Assembly: GCF_024139115.2 (NCBI RefSeq)
Contig: NC_085140.1
Coordinates: 44,052,180 to 44,116,179 of the forward strand
Direction of reading: 5' to 3'
From: Armigeres subalbatus
Lineage: Eukaryota > Arthropoda > Insecta > Diptera > Culicidae
Length of the DNA: 64,000 bases
Shown: one piece after another, positions 55,037 to 64,000 of the stretch
Layout of the letters: each line of letters begins with the position of its first letter
Numbering within the stretch: position 1 is the first letter of the stretch
Translations under genes and position numbers: made by a program
Notes under the pieces: generated by a model
Databases searched by the model: none
Told to the model about the DNA's origin: nothing
Seen by the model: the letters and a program-made list of their open reading frames with translations, nothing else

Positions 55037-56990
55037 GATGCTCCATCCTTATCCCGGCACATTTCGGCTCGCGGCACGAAGCCTTTGCGGGATGCGTTGA
55101 GCTTCTGATAGAATTTGCGTGTATCTTGAGAACGGCACAGCTGTTCCATCTCCTCGCACTCCGCTTCTTCCAGGCGGCGTTTCTTCTCCTGAAAAAGGCG
55201 GGTCTGCTGTCTCCGCTTCCGTCTATAATGTTCCACGTTCTGCCGGGTACCTTGCTGCAGCGAGACCGCCCGTGCTGCGTCCTTCTCCTCCAGAATCTGT
55301 CTGCACTCTTCGTCGAACCAATCGTTCCGTCGACTTCGACCCATATACCCGACGTTGTTCTCCGCTGCGTCGTTAATGGCTGCTTTGACTGTATTCCTCA
55401 AGAGGGGCCCCATCGAGCTCACCCTCTTCCGGCAACGCTGCCTCGAGATGCTGCGCGTATGCAGTGGCGACATCAGGTTGCTTCAGTCGCTCTAGGTCGT
55501 ACCGCGGCGGTCGTTGGTACCGAACATTGTTGATGACGGATAGTTTTGGGCGCAGTTTAACCATCACCAGATAGTGGTCAGAGTCGATGTTAGCGCCACG
55601 ATATGTCCTGACGTCGATAATGTCGGAGAAGTGCCGTCCATCAATCAGAACGTGGTCGATTTGTGATTCTGTCTGCAGTGGTGATATCCAGGTGTACCGA
55701 TACGGAAGGTTGTGTTAGAAGTAGGTGCTGCGAATGGCCATATTATTGTACGCGGTGAAATCAATTAATTGTAGGCCTTTTTCGTTCGTCAGCCGGTGAG
55801 CTCTGAACTTTCTAATAGTCGGTCTAAACTCCTCCTCTCGGCCAATCTGAGCATTCAAATCTTCTATGATGATTTTGACGTCGTGAGTTGGGCAGCTGTC
55901 GTACTCACGTTCATGCTACGCGTAGAATCCGTCCTCATCATCATCAGTGCTTCCGGAGTGTGGGCTATGGACGTTTATTATGCTGAAGTTGAAGAACCGG
56001 CCTTTGATCCACAACCTGCACATTCTCTCATTGGTCGGCCACCACCCGATCACGCGCATTTGCAAATCGCCCATCACTATGAAAGCTGTTCCCAGCTCGT
56101 GTGTGCTGCCGCAGCTCTGGTAGATGGTATGATTACCTCTAAACGTTCGCACCATTGATCCCTTCCAACCAGAGCGTTAATGAATAAAGCTTTGAATGAA
56201 TGATTAAATTTGTTATGATTAAATCATTCAACTCTATGATTAAAGATTATGATTAATGATTTAATCATTTTTGACAATGATTAATGATTATGATTAACGA
56301 TTAAATTAATTTTTACCAATGATTAACGATTATGATTAATGAATAAAAGGTTTGGAGTATGATTAACGATTACCGATCGCGATTAAATGTTGACACAATA
56401 TGTGTATGATAAATGATTAACGAACGATATGATCAATAATTAATGATTATGAATAATCGAATTGAATGATTTGCATATTGATCAATTATCAAGTAACATT
56501 TTTACCAAATAGGGTTATTGAAAGGTATTAATATTATATGATTATGATTAAAGATTAATGAATAAAAGCGATGTATGCGATGATAAAAATTGATGATTAA
56601 TGAATAAACTCAAAACAATTATGAATATGATTAGTGATTAATGATTAAATGTAAAATTCCATGATTAACGATTAGTGATTAATGATTAAATCCTATTTTT
56701 TGTATGATTATGATTATTGAATAATGATTAAATAGCCCATTATTCATTAATCATGATTAAATCTATGATTAATCACTAATGCTCTGTTCCAACAAACCTC
56801 CTGCAGCGCTACGATGCCTACGATGCCACGGTCCTTGAGCACATCGGCGAGTATGCGTGTGCTCCCGATGAAGTTGAGAGATTTGCAGTTCCACGAACCG
56901 AGTTTACAATCGCTAGTCCTTTTTCGTCGCAGTAGTCTTCGCCGATGGTTCCGGTCCGTACTCCACATAACATATGTGTAACTCGGGTAG
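55033..56990 (-). pseudogene. RTE-type LINE endonuclease and linker, broken
   Basis: An APE-type endonuclease begins near SWNCKSLNF...VALQEVCW (56.90-56.79 kb). A 617-bp MITE interrupts it after EVCW. It resumes at MVRTFRGNHTIYQSCG (56155) and FFNFSIINVHSPHSG. A TAG stop lies at 55916-55918, then EDLNAQIG, where the family has GDFNAQ, and a TAA stop at 55715-55717. The IDHVLID and SDHYLVMVKL motifs follow. A frameshift near 55395-55405 leads into the linker NTVKAAINDAAENNVGY to CRDKDG, and a one-base deletion near 55036-55040 separates it from RT. Removing the MITE and one 7-bp duplicate would keep the frame, so the MITE landed in a coding copy. Confidence 0.88.
56170..56786. mobile_element. 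617-bp hAT-like MITE made of ATGATTAA repeats
   Basis: The termini CAGAGCGTTAATGA (56170-56183) and TCACTAATGCTCTG (56773-56786) are inverted repeats with two mismatches. The direct repeat TTCCAAC flanks it at 56163-56169 and 56787-56793 (7 bp; an 8-bp duplication with one changed end base is possible). The interior is almost wholly ATGATTAA/GATTAATG-type 7-9-bp repeats. CA-starting ends fit the hAT superfamily. Confidence 0.85.
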
Positions 56991-57059
56991 CAAAAGTTGT
57001 ACCCTTATAACACTTTTTATTTGTTATACGGAACATCGAAACATCAGAAGATAGTATAA

Positions 57060-58040
57060 CAGCATTTGATCTAACAAGGGGTCACGCGACTTATATTGTA
57101 TATCTGAATATGATTCGCGTTGGAATTATACAAACAATTTTTCCTAGTGGACTTTGGTGTTTAGGAACTGAAATTGTTTTTTTATAATTCATTGGAGATT
57201 GGAGTAAACAATATTAAAGTAGGAAAGAAAGGAGTTTAAGTTATGTAATTGATTTAATATTGTATTGATATTGAATCGACAAATTCGAACAAAATCCATT
57301 CGTACGCCGCATGGGCTCTTAACCAGTAAACCATGAATTTATTTGGTTGAAATGTTATGTTTTCATTCGAAAAGCATATCAAATGGTCATTCATTGCCAT
57401 GAGCATATTTATTAACCGCATTTCTCAAACATTTCCCATGTGTGGCGTCTCTCCCAGTGGTGTGGCATCGCACCCGAATTTGACTTTTTTTTGTAACATG
57501 TATGTAACCGACTTTTGTCTTTCAAAAGTCTTCTACACTATGTTTCCTTGAATTATCAATAACAACAAATAGAGTTTCATTTATCGGTTTATTTTGAAGA
57601 AATATCGATTATTATAAAGGTGATGCCTCACCTGGATTTACCATAAGTTAAATGTTCAATGCACAGTTTTGGTGTTTTCTGTTTCCTTTTTACATGTCGT
57701 TGAAATTGCTCTACTTTTGGTAGAGTAATGTGATCAGCAAGCATCCTGCGACACGCGGGACGCCTATCTGGATTGCGTCACTGGCTTGAAAATGGATCCT
57801 CCAAAAGTGCATTTCGCATAAATTTTGGCCAAAAAATGGAAAAATATTTGTAAGGCTGTATAAATTGTAATAAATTTGTAAAACGAAGTTGAAAAATGCA
57901 TCATGGTCACATTATGGTAGAGAGTATTCGGAATACTATCCACATAAAAGCAATGTTTTAATAATGAAAAGAATGCCATAAATAGAGATGACATTAATAT
58001 GATAAAGATTATCTTGATTTCAATGTTGAATCATCACATT
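57060..58040. other. No gene seen
   Basis: AT-rich unique sequence 5' of the LINE. Confidence 0.5.
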
Positions 58041-58049
58041 TTCATTTAA

Positions 58050-58330
58050 TACTAGTTGACCCGGCAGACGTTATCCTGCATAGTAGGCGAAAATGAAAGT
58101 TGAGAACTGCCTATGCGAGATTCCCATACCAATCTTTATTTTAGTATTTCATGATTTACTCAACTTTACTAATGATTTTAGACTGAGGAAATATCATATA
58201 CACCCGTCGGAAACTATAACGAATGTAACTGCTGAAGGAATTAATGAAATCCATCCAGCCGTTTTCGAGTTATGCGGATACGAACACAGACCATTTCATT
58301 TTTATTATATAGAAGATGATATCCAAATTG
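58050..58330 (+). repeat. Dispersed repeat, possibly non-LTR 3' region
   Basis: It begins GTTGACCCGGCAGACGTTAT and ends with CAGCCGTTTTCGAGTTATGC followed by an AT-rich tail at about 58303-58316. This start/tail pair recurs widely in insect genomes. The start is matched at 7880-7910. No full ORF. The family is not certain. Confidence 0.55.
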
Positions 58331-58339
58331 GAAACACCT

Positions 58340-59580
58340 CACTGGTGCGATGCTCTCCTGCATTATGATAAGCGAGTTTTCTTTCGTACGATTGATAATT
58401 TATAATGTTGCTTCTAATCTATCTATTTTGTGATTGTTGCGCATCTTAGACAAACATTGGTGTATCCCTCGTCATCCTTTCGAAAAAACCGAAGACTGCG
58501 TATATAAAGATTCGTTCCTAATGTAGAACAGTTCTAAGGAATATACTTTTCTACACATGTTGAATAAAATCTAGATTTTTACCATGCTGACTCGAAAATA
58601 TTATATCAATTTTAGAGGAATTTTATTTTCGTATGATAAATAAGTTAAAATGGGTAAAAGACGAACATTTCATCAAAAATCGCCTGAAAATAGAAGTTTA
58701 CCCTACAAATAAATCAAATTAGATTTCATCAAATATAAATTGTTTAGTAACAGCATAGGAGAGACCTTCTTTTGGATGCAATCCATAATTTTTAAAAACA
58801 ATGTAAAAAATTGATGATAGAAAAATAAATATCATTATACTTTGGCTACAGATCTTGCTCTTTGTAGTCTTGGAAAAAAGTGTTATAATTTTCTGATCAT
58901 ATGATATTTGTTTACACTTGAAAATGACAGAACGATGTTCCCGTTCCTAATTTTAACAGTTTTGGCTCATCAAAAGGGGGTCAACTTTTGGATTGGAGTT
59001 TTGTTCGAAGATCCACTTATGTTATGTGGCCACAGTTTAAATGAAAAACAAACTGAAATTTACATCCATCGAACCCAAAGCAACCGTAGCGATGAACGTA
59101 TGAAATGACAACACACGCACCAAACACACAACCGACGAGTTGATGCAATGGCAGACCAACTGTGTTTCATTATAAAGCGGTGATAGCGGGGTGGTAGAGT
59201 GAGTGGCGCTTACGCAGCGAACCAATGTTCGATTCCCGTCTGGTACTTTATCATTTTTGTTTCAATAATACAGCCGTGTAAATTTAAAAGTGAACCTAGT
59301 TTCACATTTATCATGACACAATTTCACATTAATAATGATGCTCCTGGGTGTCGGTCTCGAATGCATCTAAAATTACACCCGGTTCTTTTTTTACACGGGT
59401 GTGTTTTAGTTGATTACGACCTTCCGCGTTGATGAAACTATGAGTTAACCCCATGAAAAAATCACAAAAAAACAAAGAAAATTCAGGTGGTATTTAAAAA
59501 GCTGTGAAAAATCAGGTTCAAATCAAAGAATACCAACCGTGTAAAAAAATATTTTGTGTACATGACTTTTTCGAAGTGTG
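58340..59580. other. Mostly no gene; tRNA-like segment at 59190-59255
   Basis: The segment GGTGGTAGAGTGAGTGGCGC...AATGTTCGATTCCCG at 59190-59242 has A- and B-box-like words as in a tRNA or the head of a SINE. The acceptor arms do not pair convincingly, so no tRNA gene is called. The rest is AT-rich. Confidence 0.45.
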
Positions 59581-59582
59581 TT

Positions 59583-59805
59583 TGTTTCGTCCAGGGTGGA
59601 ACGACCCTACGTTGTGTTGGTTCTTCGGGTGACGATAAAGGCAAACTACTGGTTACTGTTCAACTATTGATTTATTACCTCCGAGAGGCAGCGCGCCTAC
59701 TCGGAGGAATTGGTTTTAAGATACTGGAGCAGTTGTTCTTATTCGTCTTCTGGAGTCTGAGGAAAAGAAATCACAACGTAGGGTCGTCCCACCCTGGACG
59801 AAACA
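59583..59805. mobile_element. 223-bp element with 33-bp terminal inverted repeats
   Basis: The left TGTTTCGTCCAGGGTGGAAC is followed by GACCCTACGTTGTG and is repeated inverted at 59773-59805 with one mismatch (GGAACG/GGGACG). An internal hairpin CTCCGAG...CTCGGAG lies near 59680-59708. No target duplication was found. Confidence 0.75.
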
Positions 59806-59809
59806 GCCT

Positions 59810-60120
59810 GATTTGTCTTATTTGTCTTATTTGTCTTATTTGAAAGTTTTTCCATTTTTATAAATTTCCTGAAAAATCCTAGTGGTGGTACCAATTTGGC
59901 TTTGCTTTTGCTAAAAAGCTACAACGAATTTAAAAATTGGCTACTTCTGCGATCCATTTAAATGACCAATTGGTGATGACCGAGAAGTAATGTATTAAAT
60001 ATATTTCGAAATTTTTCCGAATTTCGCTGCATTTCGTTGAGAGAATGTTTTCAAGACTAATTCCGAAAAGCGCTATTCCGCGAGTAATCTGTGGGTTTAA
60101 GTCTGGCCAGTGAAAAAGTT
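59810..60120. other. No gene seen
   Basis: A short CTTATTTGT tandem run at 59815-59840, then AT-rich unique sequence. Confidence 0.5.
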
Positions 60121-60124
60121 TTAT

Positions 60125-60186
60125 AATTAACATGACCTATTCGGCCAAATGACATTTTTCGCCAAATGACCTGTCAAGCCAAATGA
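60125..60186. repeat. GGCC-box array, left remnant
   Basis: CCTATTCGGCCAAATGACAT-type units. The last 24 bp (60163-60186) are duplicated at 62925-62948, where the array resumes. Confidence 0.85.
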
Positions 60187-60574
60187 GAAAAAATGTAAAA
60201 AAATCTGAGTAGAAGTGTAATGATTAAGGTTTTAAGAAAAGAGTGAATAAACATTGTTTACATATGATAATATGAAAAATTTACGGTGAATAGTGAAAAA
60301 CGTAAAACAAGTTCGCCATTTTGTGCCCGGTTCGCGATTGTGACGATTGTGCTCATGCTGTTGAAGATTCATGGAAACTCCGGTGAGATCCACCCTTATT
60401 TAATATCTTTATATTTTAAAGGATTGACAAGATTTGATTTCAATGCTTATTTGTTAACATAAACAGAAAATCCTTTAATATAATTGAGTATTAGACATCG
60501 GATTACGATTGGTTTGAATAAAAGTTTGATTGAGAGGGGTGTACGTGGAGTCCACATGTGTTGTATTGCCGTGG

Positions 60575-60632
60575 ATCGCATATCTGTCCCATCTTTGCTG
60601 GGTTTCCTATTCATATGGGACAGATATGCGAT
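60575..60632. repeat. Hairpin, 18-bp perfect arms
   Basis: ATCGCATATCTGTCCCAT (60575-60592) and its reverse complement (60615-60632) enclose a 22-nt loop. Probably a small transposon end pair. A miRNA precursor is not supported because the arms are short and perfectly paired. Confidence 0.6.
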
Positions 60633-61349
60633 TCTAGTGTATCTAGTGTGTATATATGTGGCAGTGTATCTATGTGAATCAGGTATTTATGTGAACCGAT
60701 TATGGAAAAATGGAATTTTATTAATGATTATGCGCATGACATTAACATTTTTTTTTAATTTGCTGATTTGTTCCCTATTTTATATTTTATCTTGTTGTTT
60801 TTAACGCTAGGAATTAGGGGTAAATTTTATAATCTTTGGAACTAAAGAAGGATTCCATATATGTAGTTTCATTTCAAGCTCTGTCGTAGAATTTGAATTC
60901 CTAAAACAAAGGGGTGCCATGAGACTTCGCGGTTGTGGCATCATTTAGATACGACAAAAAATATTTTCTATTCATTCATTATTTTAATTTGTTTCACATG
61001 TTGATTTAATCTTGTATCTATATTTATCATCATTATGTCCTATATTTTCAATACATATACACATTAATTTTCAATCAACTAATTATATTCATTTAATACA
61101 CATAATAATTATGTTCATTCAATTCATTATATTAATTAAACGAATGCACGGACTAGAACGAAAATAAATATTATCCTAAATCAATAACTCTTTCAATAGA
61201 AGGACACCGCAAGATTGAATGTCCTTACGAAACAGAAAATAGAAGCCATGCTTATTCTTCATATTTTTATTATTATTTTGAATATTCATATATAATATTA
61301 ATATTATTGATAAGAAAATTATTTTGAGCTTTTTAGTGGAATGTTTTCA

Positions 61350-61483
61350 CCTGTCATAAGACGAGTCGAGTCAAGTACGAGACACTGAAGACGGCCTTAC
61401 TGTTGAGGTCGAAATACGTATCTGTCAGGATACAATTAAGTGGTGGAATTCAATGGGATTGTTTAAACTCGTCTTATGACAGG
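61350..61483. mobile_element. TAAGACGA-family MITE, intact 134 bp
   Basis: Perfect 17-bp terminal inverted repeats CCTGTCATAAGACGAGT / ACTCGTCTTATGACAGG. The interior includes GAAGACGGCCTTACTGTTGA and GGTCGAAATACGTATCTG. No clear target duplication. Related copies: 31089-31190 (truncated) and 43285-43452 (snap-back). Confidence 0.85.
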
Positions 61484-62015
61484 GGATTTATATTATATTA
61501 TTATTTATTTTTAAACCCTTTTGTTATTTAATTGACAGCATCCGATCTTGATCTAAGGAAATAATAGTTTCGGCGGTAATTTGATTTTTTCTTTTATACA
61601 ATACAAATAGATGCAATTTATTTATATTGTTCATAATTACATCGTTTATACTGGCAACTGAAAATGTATATATCAATTGGGGGTGTATTAAAGCTGCATT
61701 CGGAAGACGTTGGCAACATCCGTGTAGATGGATACTTTACTTCAAAGTTGTAATGAATTTGCCATTTCTTTGAGGATTTAGTGCATCTTATAAAATCTTG
61801 TATTATATCATATGCAAATTATTATTTTTTATCATATTATATTATATTAAAACGTAGGTTGGATGAAGAAGATCCGTGATCCAACAAATACAAAAATAAA
61901 TAAACTCTAGTATAAAGCATATTTTTATTTGACCCTACATGACTAAAACATTTGAGTATTTCAGCATTCCATGGAACTCCTACTTTTACAAGGCGATCTT
62001 CACATTATTTTTGTA

Positions 62016-62206
62016 GGGGGAATGACGGCTTTGGCAGGTTTTGTTCTATTGTTGGCAGGGGGGTTTTTTATGACTGATTTTGCTCAAATTTGGCCTGAAC
62101 ATTCTTTGCATATCAAAGAATATTGTGGCCAAATTTCATAAAATTCGGTCGTCAAAGGCCCCCCTGCCAATGGTAGAGCGGAACCTGCCGAGGCCGTCTG
62201 TTCCCC
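62016..62206. mobile_element. 191-bp MITE, TA duplication
   Basis: The arms GGGGGAATGACGGCTTTGGC... and, inverted, GGGGAACAGACGGCCTCGGC... match over about 48 bp up to GGCAGGGGGG. TA flanks at 62014-62015 and 62207-62208. Tc1/mariner-type target. No ORF. Confidence 0.8.
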
Positions 62207-62227
62207 TATATAATTGATGATTAATCC

Positions 62228-62545
62228 GCGAAAGTGTAAATTTGTTTCTTGTCCACTCGTGATTCTCCAGTAAGCAGAACGATCGGTCGGTCGTCGAAAT
62301 TTAGTTTTGCTTTGTGCGGAAAGCAAAACGATCGGCCGGTCACCGGAATTTTGTTCTGCATTGTGCGGGTGAGTTAACTAATCAGAAAGTGTAAATTTGT
62401 TTCTTGTCCAATCGTGTTTCTCCAGTAAGCAGAGCGATCGGCCGGTCGTCGAGATTTAGTTTTGCTTTGTGCGGAAAGCAAAACGATCGGCCGGTCACCG
62501 AAATTTTGTTCTGCCTTGTGCGGGTGAGTAAGTTGATCAGAAAGT
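62228..62545. repeat. Two tandem ~158-bp units with internal ~60-bp subrepeats
   Basis: AAAGTGTAAATTTGTTTCTT starts at 62231 and 62387, with CAGAAAGTG beginning a partial third near 62537. Within each unit AGCARARCGATCGGYCGGTC occurs twice, followed by TTTTGCTTTGTGCGG or TTCTGCMTTGTGCGG. No coding potential. Confidence 0.8.
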
Positions 62546-62589
62546 GAAAATTTAGTTCGCATCCAGTTGTGTTTGTTTTAATTCAAACT

Positions 62590-62900
62590 ACACGCTATAC
62601 ACGGCAGACCGTTTACCAAAACGAACCTTGCCACACTTCCTACCCCATATATCCAACATCCCAGTGATTTCTCGTGGAAGTGCAGATGACTCGTCGGCTT
62701 CTATCAAAGCGAGTATCACGTCAACAATTTCCTACCTATTCCTCAATTGACCTGCATTCGGACACGGCCGGCGCTGGTATTGCTTATTTTTGGGTCTTCA
62801 GTTCTTACACATTGAAGATGATGTTAGTCCCAAACTTCATCTGTTGGTTCTCTGTGTAATTACAGCTGACCTGGCAATAACGGAGTAGCAACCGTGGGCG
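62590..62900 (+). repeat. Dispersed repeat related to 31480-31640
   Basis: ACCGTTTACCAAAACGAACC and CTCGTGGAAGTGCAGA, TCGGCTT, TCAACAATTTCCT parallel AACCCGTTAACCAAGACGAA and CTCGTGGCGAGTGCAGA, TCGGCTT, TCATCAATTCCTT at 31.5 kb. It lies just before the (CATGCT)n tail and may be the 3' UTR of the retro-insert. Confidence 0.55.
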
Positions 62901-62924
62901 GTCAATCATGCTCATGCTCATGCT

Positions 62925-63045
62925 CAAATGACCTGTCAAGCCAAATGATATTTTGGCCAATTCACTAGTTCGGCCGTAAGTTGCCTTCGACCAAACTTTT
63001 GGCCTATGAACCGTTTCGACCAAATGGAATTTGGCTAGATTACTA
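62925..63045. repeat. GGCC-box array, right remnant
   Basis: It continues the array at 60125-60186 in the same orientation (ATATTTTGGCCAATTC, TAGTTCGGCCGTAAG, TTTCGACCAAATGG). Confidence 0.8.
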
Positions 63046-63049
63046 ACGT

Positions 63050-63395
63050 GTTATTCGCCAGAGCAGTGACGAGAAATGTCAAAAAAATGTCGTGGGATTG
63101 CTATTACTAATTTGCTAATACCTTTTTTCAGAAGTTATTAACAATTCGGATTTTTTATTGACATTTAATGCTTAAAAGATCCTAGAACTTTGTCGAAACC
63201 AGAGGTGAGCCAGCCTAGGACAAAAAAAACTTTGTGGAACAGATTCTAAATACAAAGTCTAAGCCATGAGAGCGAAATTTAAAAAAATGTCACGGAATGT
63301 CACGACATTAATGTCATTTGACACTAATTCGGCTCTCACGCCGCCAATATCAGCTTTAGAGAAATGACCTATTAGAAAAAGTTATAGGGTCCTTT
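63050..63395. other. No gene seen
   Basis: AT-rich unique sequence between the satellite and the LINE fragment. Confidence 0.5.
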
Positions 63396-63399
63396 GAGG

Positions 63400-64000
63400 G
63401 CTTCTTCTTCTTCTTATTGGCATTACATCCCCACACACTGGGACAGAGCCGCCTCGCAGCTTAGTGTTCATTAAGCACTTCCACAGTTATTAACTGCGAG
63501 TTTCTGGCACGGCAAATGCTGGGTAAAGCGTACCATTGGTACTTCGTGTACCTGAAGGAATAAAATAGACCCCATCTCGCGGTCCTTAGCCTCTTACCCA
63601 GCAACTCCTATCCCTATCTCCCCGCGGTGCTGGCCGGGATACGAGCAACCTTAGGGAAGATCGGGTAACCAACCCCGGTGGGAACTATGGTCGTATGCTG
63701 ACAGGGAAGGGGGGTTTGCTCCTCTCCGGAGGTGCAAATCTTATTGAGCGTCTGTTCTCCATGTCAGGATCGGCTCACAACAGCGTCTGTTCTCCATGTT
63801 AGGGGCGGCTGATCATCGTCCGAGTGCCAGCGAGGGACTCTAAGTGAAACTGTGCACCATGGTCCACCGGAAGTAAGGAGGAATGGTCCTCCGGAAATTT
63901 AAAGGGTTTGGTGTCAGGCCCTGCAAGCCAGCCTTTAAAAATCATAAGCAACGAACAATCAACAAGAGAGTACGCACATAACATAAGTGGATCTTCGAAC
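63400..64000 (-). mobile_element. LINE 3' UTR region with SINE-like tail, cut by window end
   Basis: On the minus strand the last ~100 bp (63500 to 63402: CTCGCAGTTAATAACTGTGG ... GTAATGCCAATAAG then (GAA)n) match the tail of the SINE at 33985-34290 almost base for base. Upstream comes a GC-richer region with no long ORF. It includes a repeated CGTCTGTTCTCCATGT word (63749, 63784) and CCAGCACCGCGGGGAGATAG. A LINE 3' UTR is the likely reading. The exact family (a LOA/Lian-type partner is possible) is not proven. Confidence 0.65.

Larger units (their letters stand above)
53345..56990 (-). mobile_element. RTE-type LINE, nearly full coding length
   Basis: In sense direction: endonuclease (56.97-55.57 kb), a basic linker (about 55.5-55.03 kb), RT (55.04-53.37 kb) and a very short 3' UTR ending near ATGTTAACTAAATAAATGAA. 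It is closely similar to the truncated copy at 9291-10440. The RT part is intact. The endonuclease/linker part is broken by a MITE, two stops and two frameshifts. The 5' boundary is uncertain. Confidence 0.88.
60187..62924 (+). mobile_element. 2.74-kb insertion flanked by a 24-bp direct repeat, (CATGCT)n tail
   Basis: The 24-bp sequences 60163-60186 and 62925-62948 are identical. Deleting the segment and one copy rejoins the GGCC-box array smoothly. The 3' end carries a CATGCT microsatellite (62907-62924), typical of non-LTR retrotransposons. No RT ORF is found, so it would be a noncoding or truncated retro-insert. It contains later MITEs (61350-61483, 62016-62206) and a tandem repeat. Confidence 0.6.

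Noticed and set aside
59190..59255. tRNA gene
   Set aside because: A- and B-box-like words are present but the acceptor stem does not pair and there is no clear terminator. A tRNA-derived repeat fragment is more likely.
60575..60632. miRNA precursor hairpin
   Set aside because: Arms are only 18 bp and perfectly paired, and it lies in repeat-rich insert DNA. A transposon-end pair is the simpler reading.

Overview
The window is eukaryotic and looks like intergenic or intronic DNA of a culicine mosquito, most likely Aedes. The base is AT-rich and there are no long spliced-looking host coding exons. The content is dominated by mosquito-type repeats: tRNA-derived SINEs with (GAA)n tails (Feilai-like), a DD37E transposase remnant, RTE- and Jockey-type LINE pieces, many MITEs and one gypsy/errantivirus-type endogenous retrovirus. 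The species cannot be fixed from the sequence alone. No confident host protein-coding gene was found.

Layout. 1-3.9 kb: purine/pyrimidine microsatellite and a GGCC-box satellite (TTCGGCCAAA/TTTGGCCGAA words), interrupted by a DD37D mariner-like transposase relic carrying a 105-bp-armed palindrome. 3.9-8 kb: mostly featureless, with a Jockey-type reverse transcriptase relic at 6.2-6.8 kb. 8-11.1 kb: a SINE, then a composite bounded by short inverted ends, holding a fold-back element into which a truncated RTE LINE has inserted with an 11-bp target duplication. 11.2-12.4 kb: a satellite 'sandwich'. 12.99-20.66 kb: a three-level nest. A small MITE with a 3-bp target duplication received a PIF/Harbinger-like MITE (TTA duplication) and then a 7.27-kb errantivirus on the minus strand (ATAT duplication; gag, pol, env, two nearly identical LTRs). 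20.9-21.7 kb: a second satellite sandwich.

21.8-28 kb is largely unique noncoding DNA with one 163-bp MITE. At 28.18-28.99 kb seven tandem 117-125-bp units each carry what looks like a complete core promoter (TATA box in most, Inr, MTE-like motif). This is the most unusual feature of the window. 30.6-37.9 kb is a dense graveyard of MITEs, SINEs, a Jockey endonuclease relic and an ITmD37E transposase relic. 40.5-46.5 kb holds fold-back elements, GGCC-box arrays with a 168-bp near-perfect palindrome, a third satellite sandwich and a piggyBac-like MITE. 46.5-53.1 kb is mainly unique noncoding sequence.

53.2-57.0 kb: a SINE fragment abuts a long RTE-type LINE on the minus strand. Its RT ORF is intact (554 aa), but its endonuclease ORF is broken, in part by a 617-bp hAT-like MITE built of ATGATTAA-type repeats. 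58-64 kb: more dispersed repeats, a 2.74-kb insertion flanked by a 24-bp duplication inside a GGCC-box array, and at the window end the 3' part of another LINE whose last ~100 bp match the tail of the SINEs.

The genes do not form a pathway. The coding content consists of transposon enzymes and retroviral proteins, nearly all damaged. All family names come from motif recognition without database searches.
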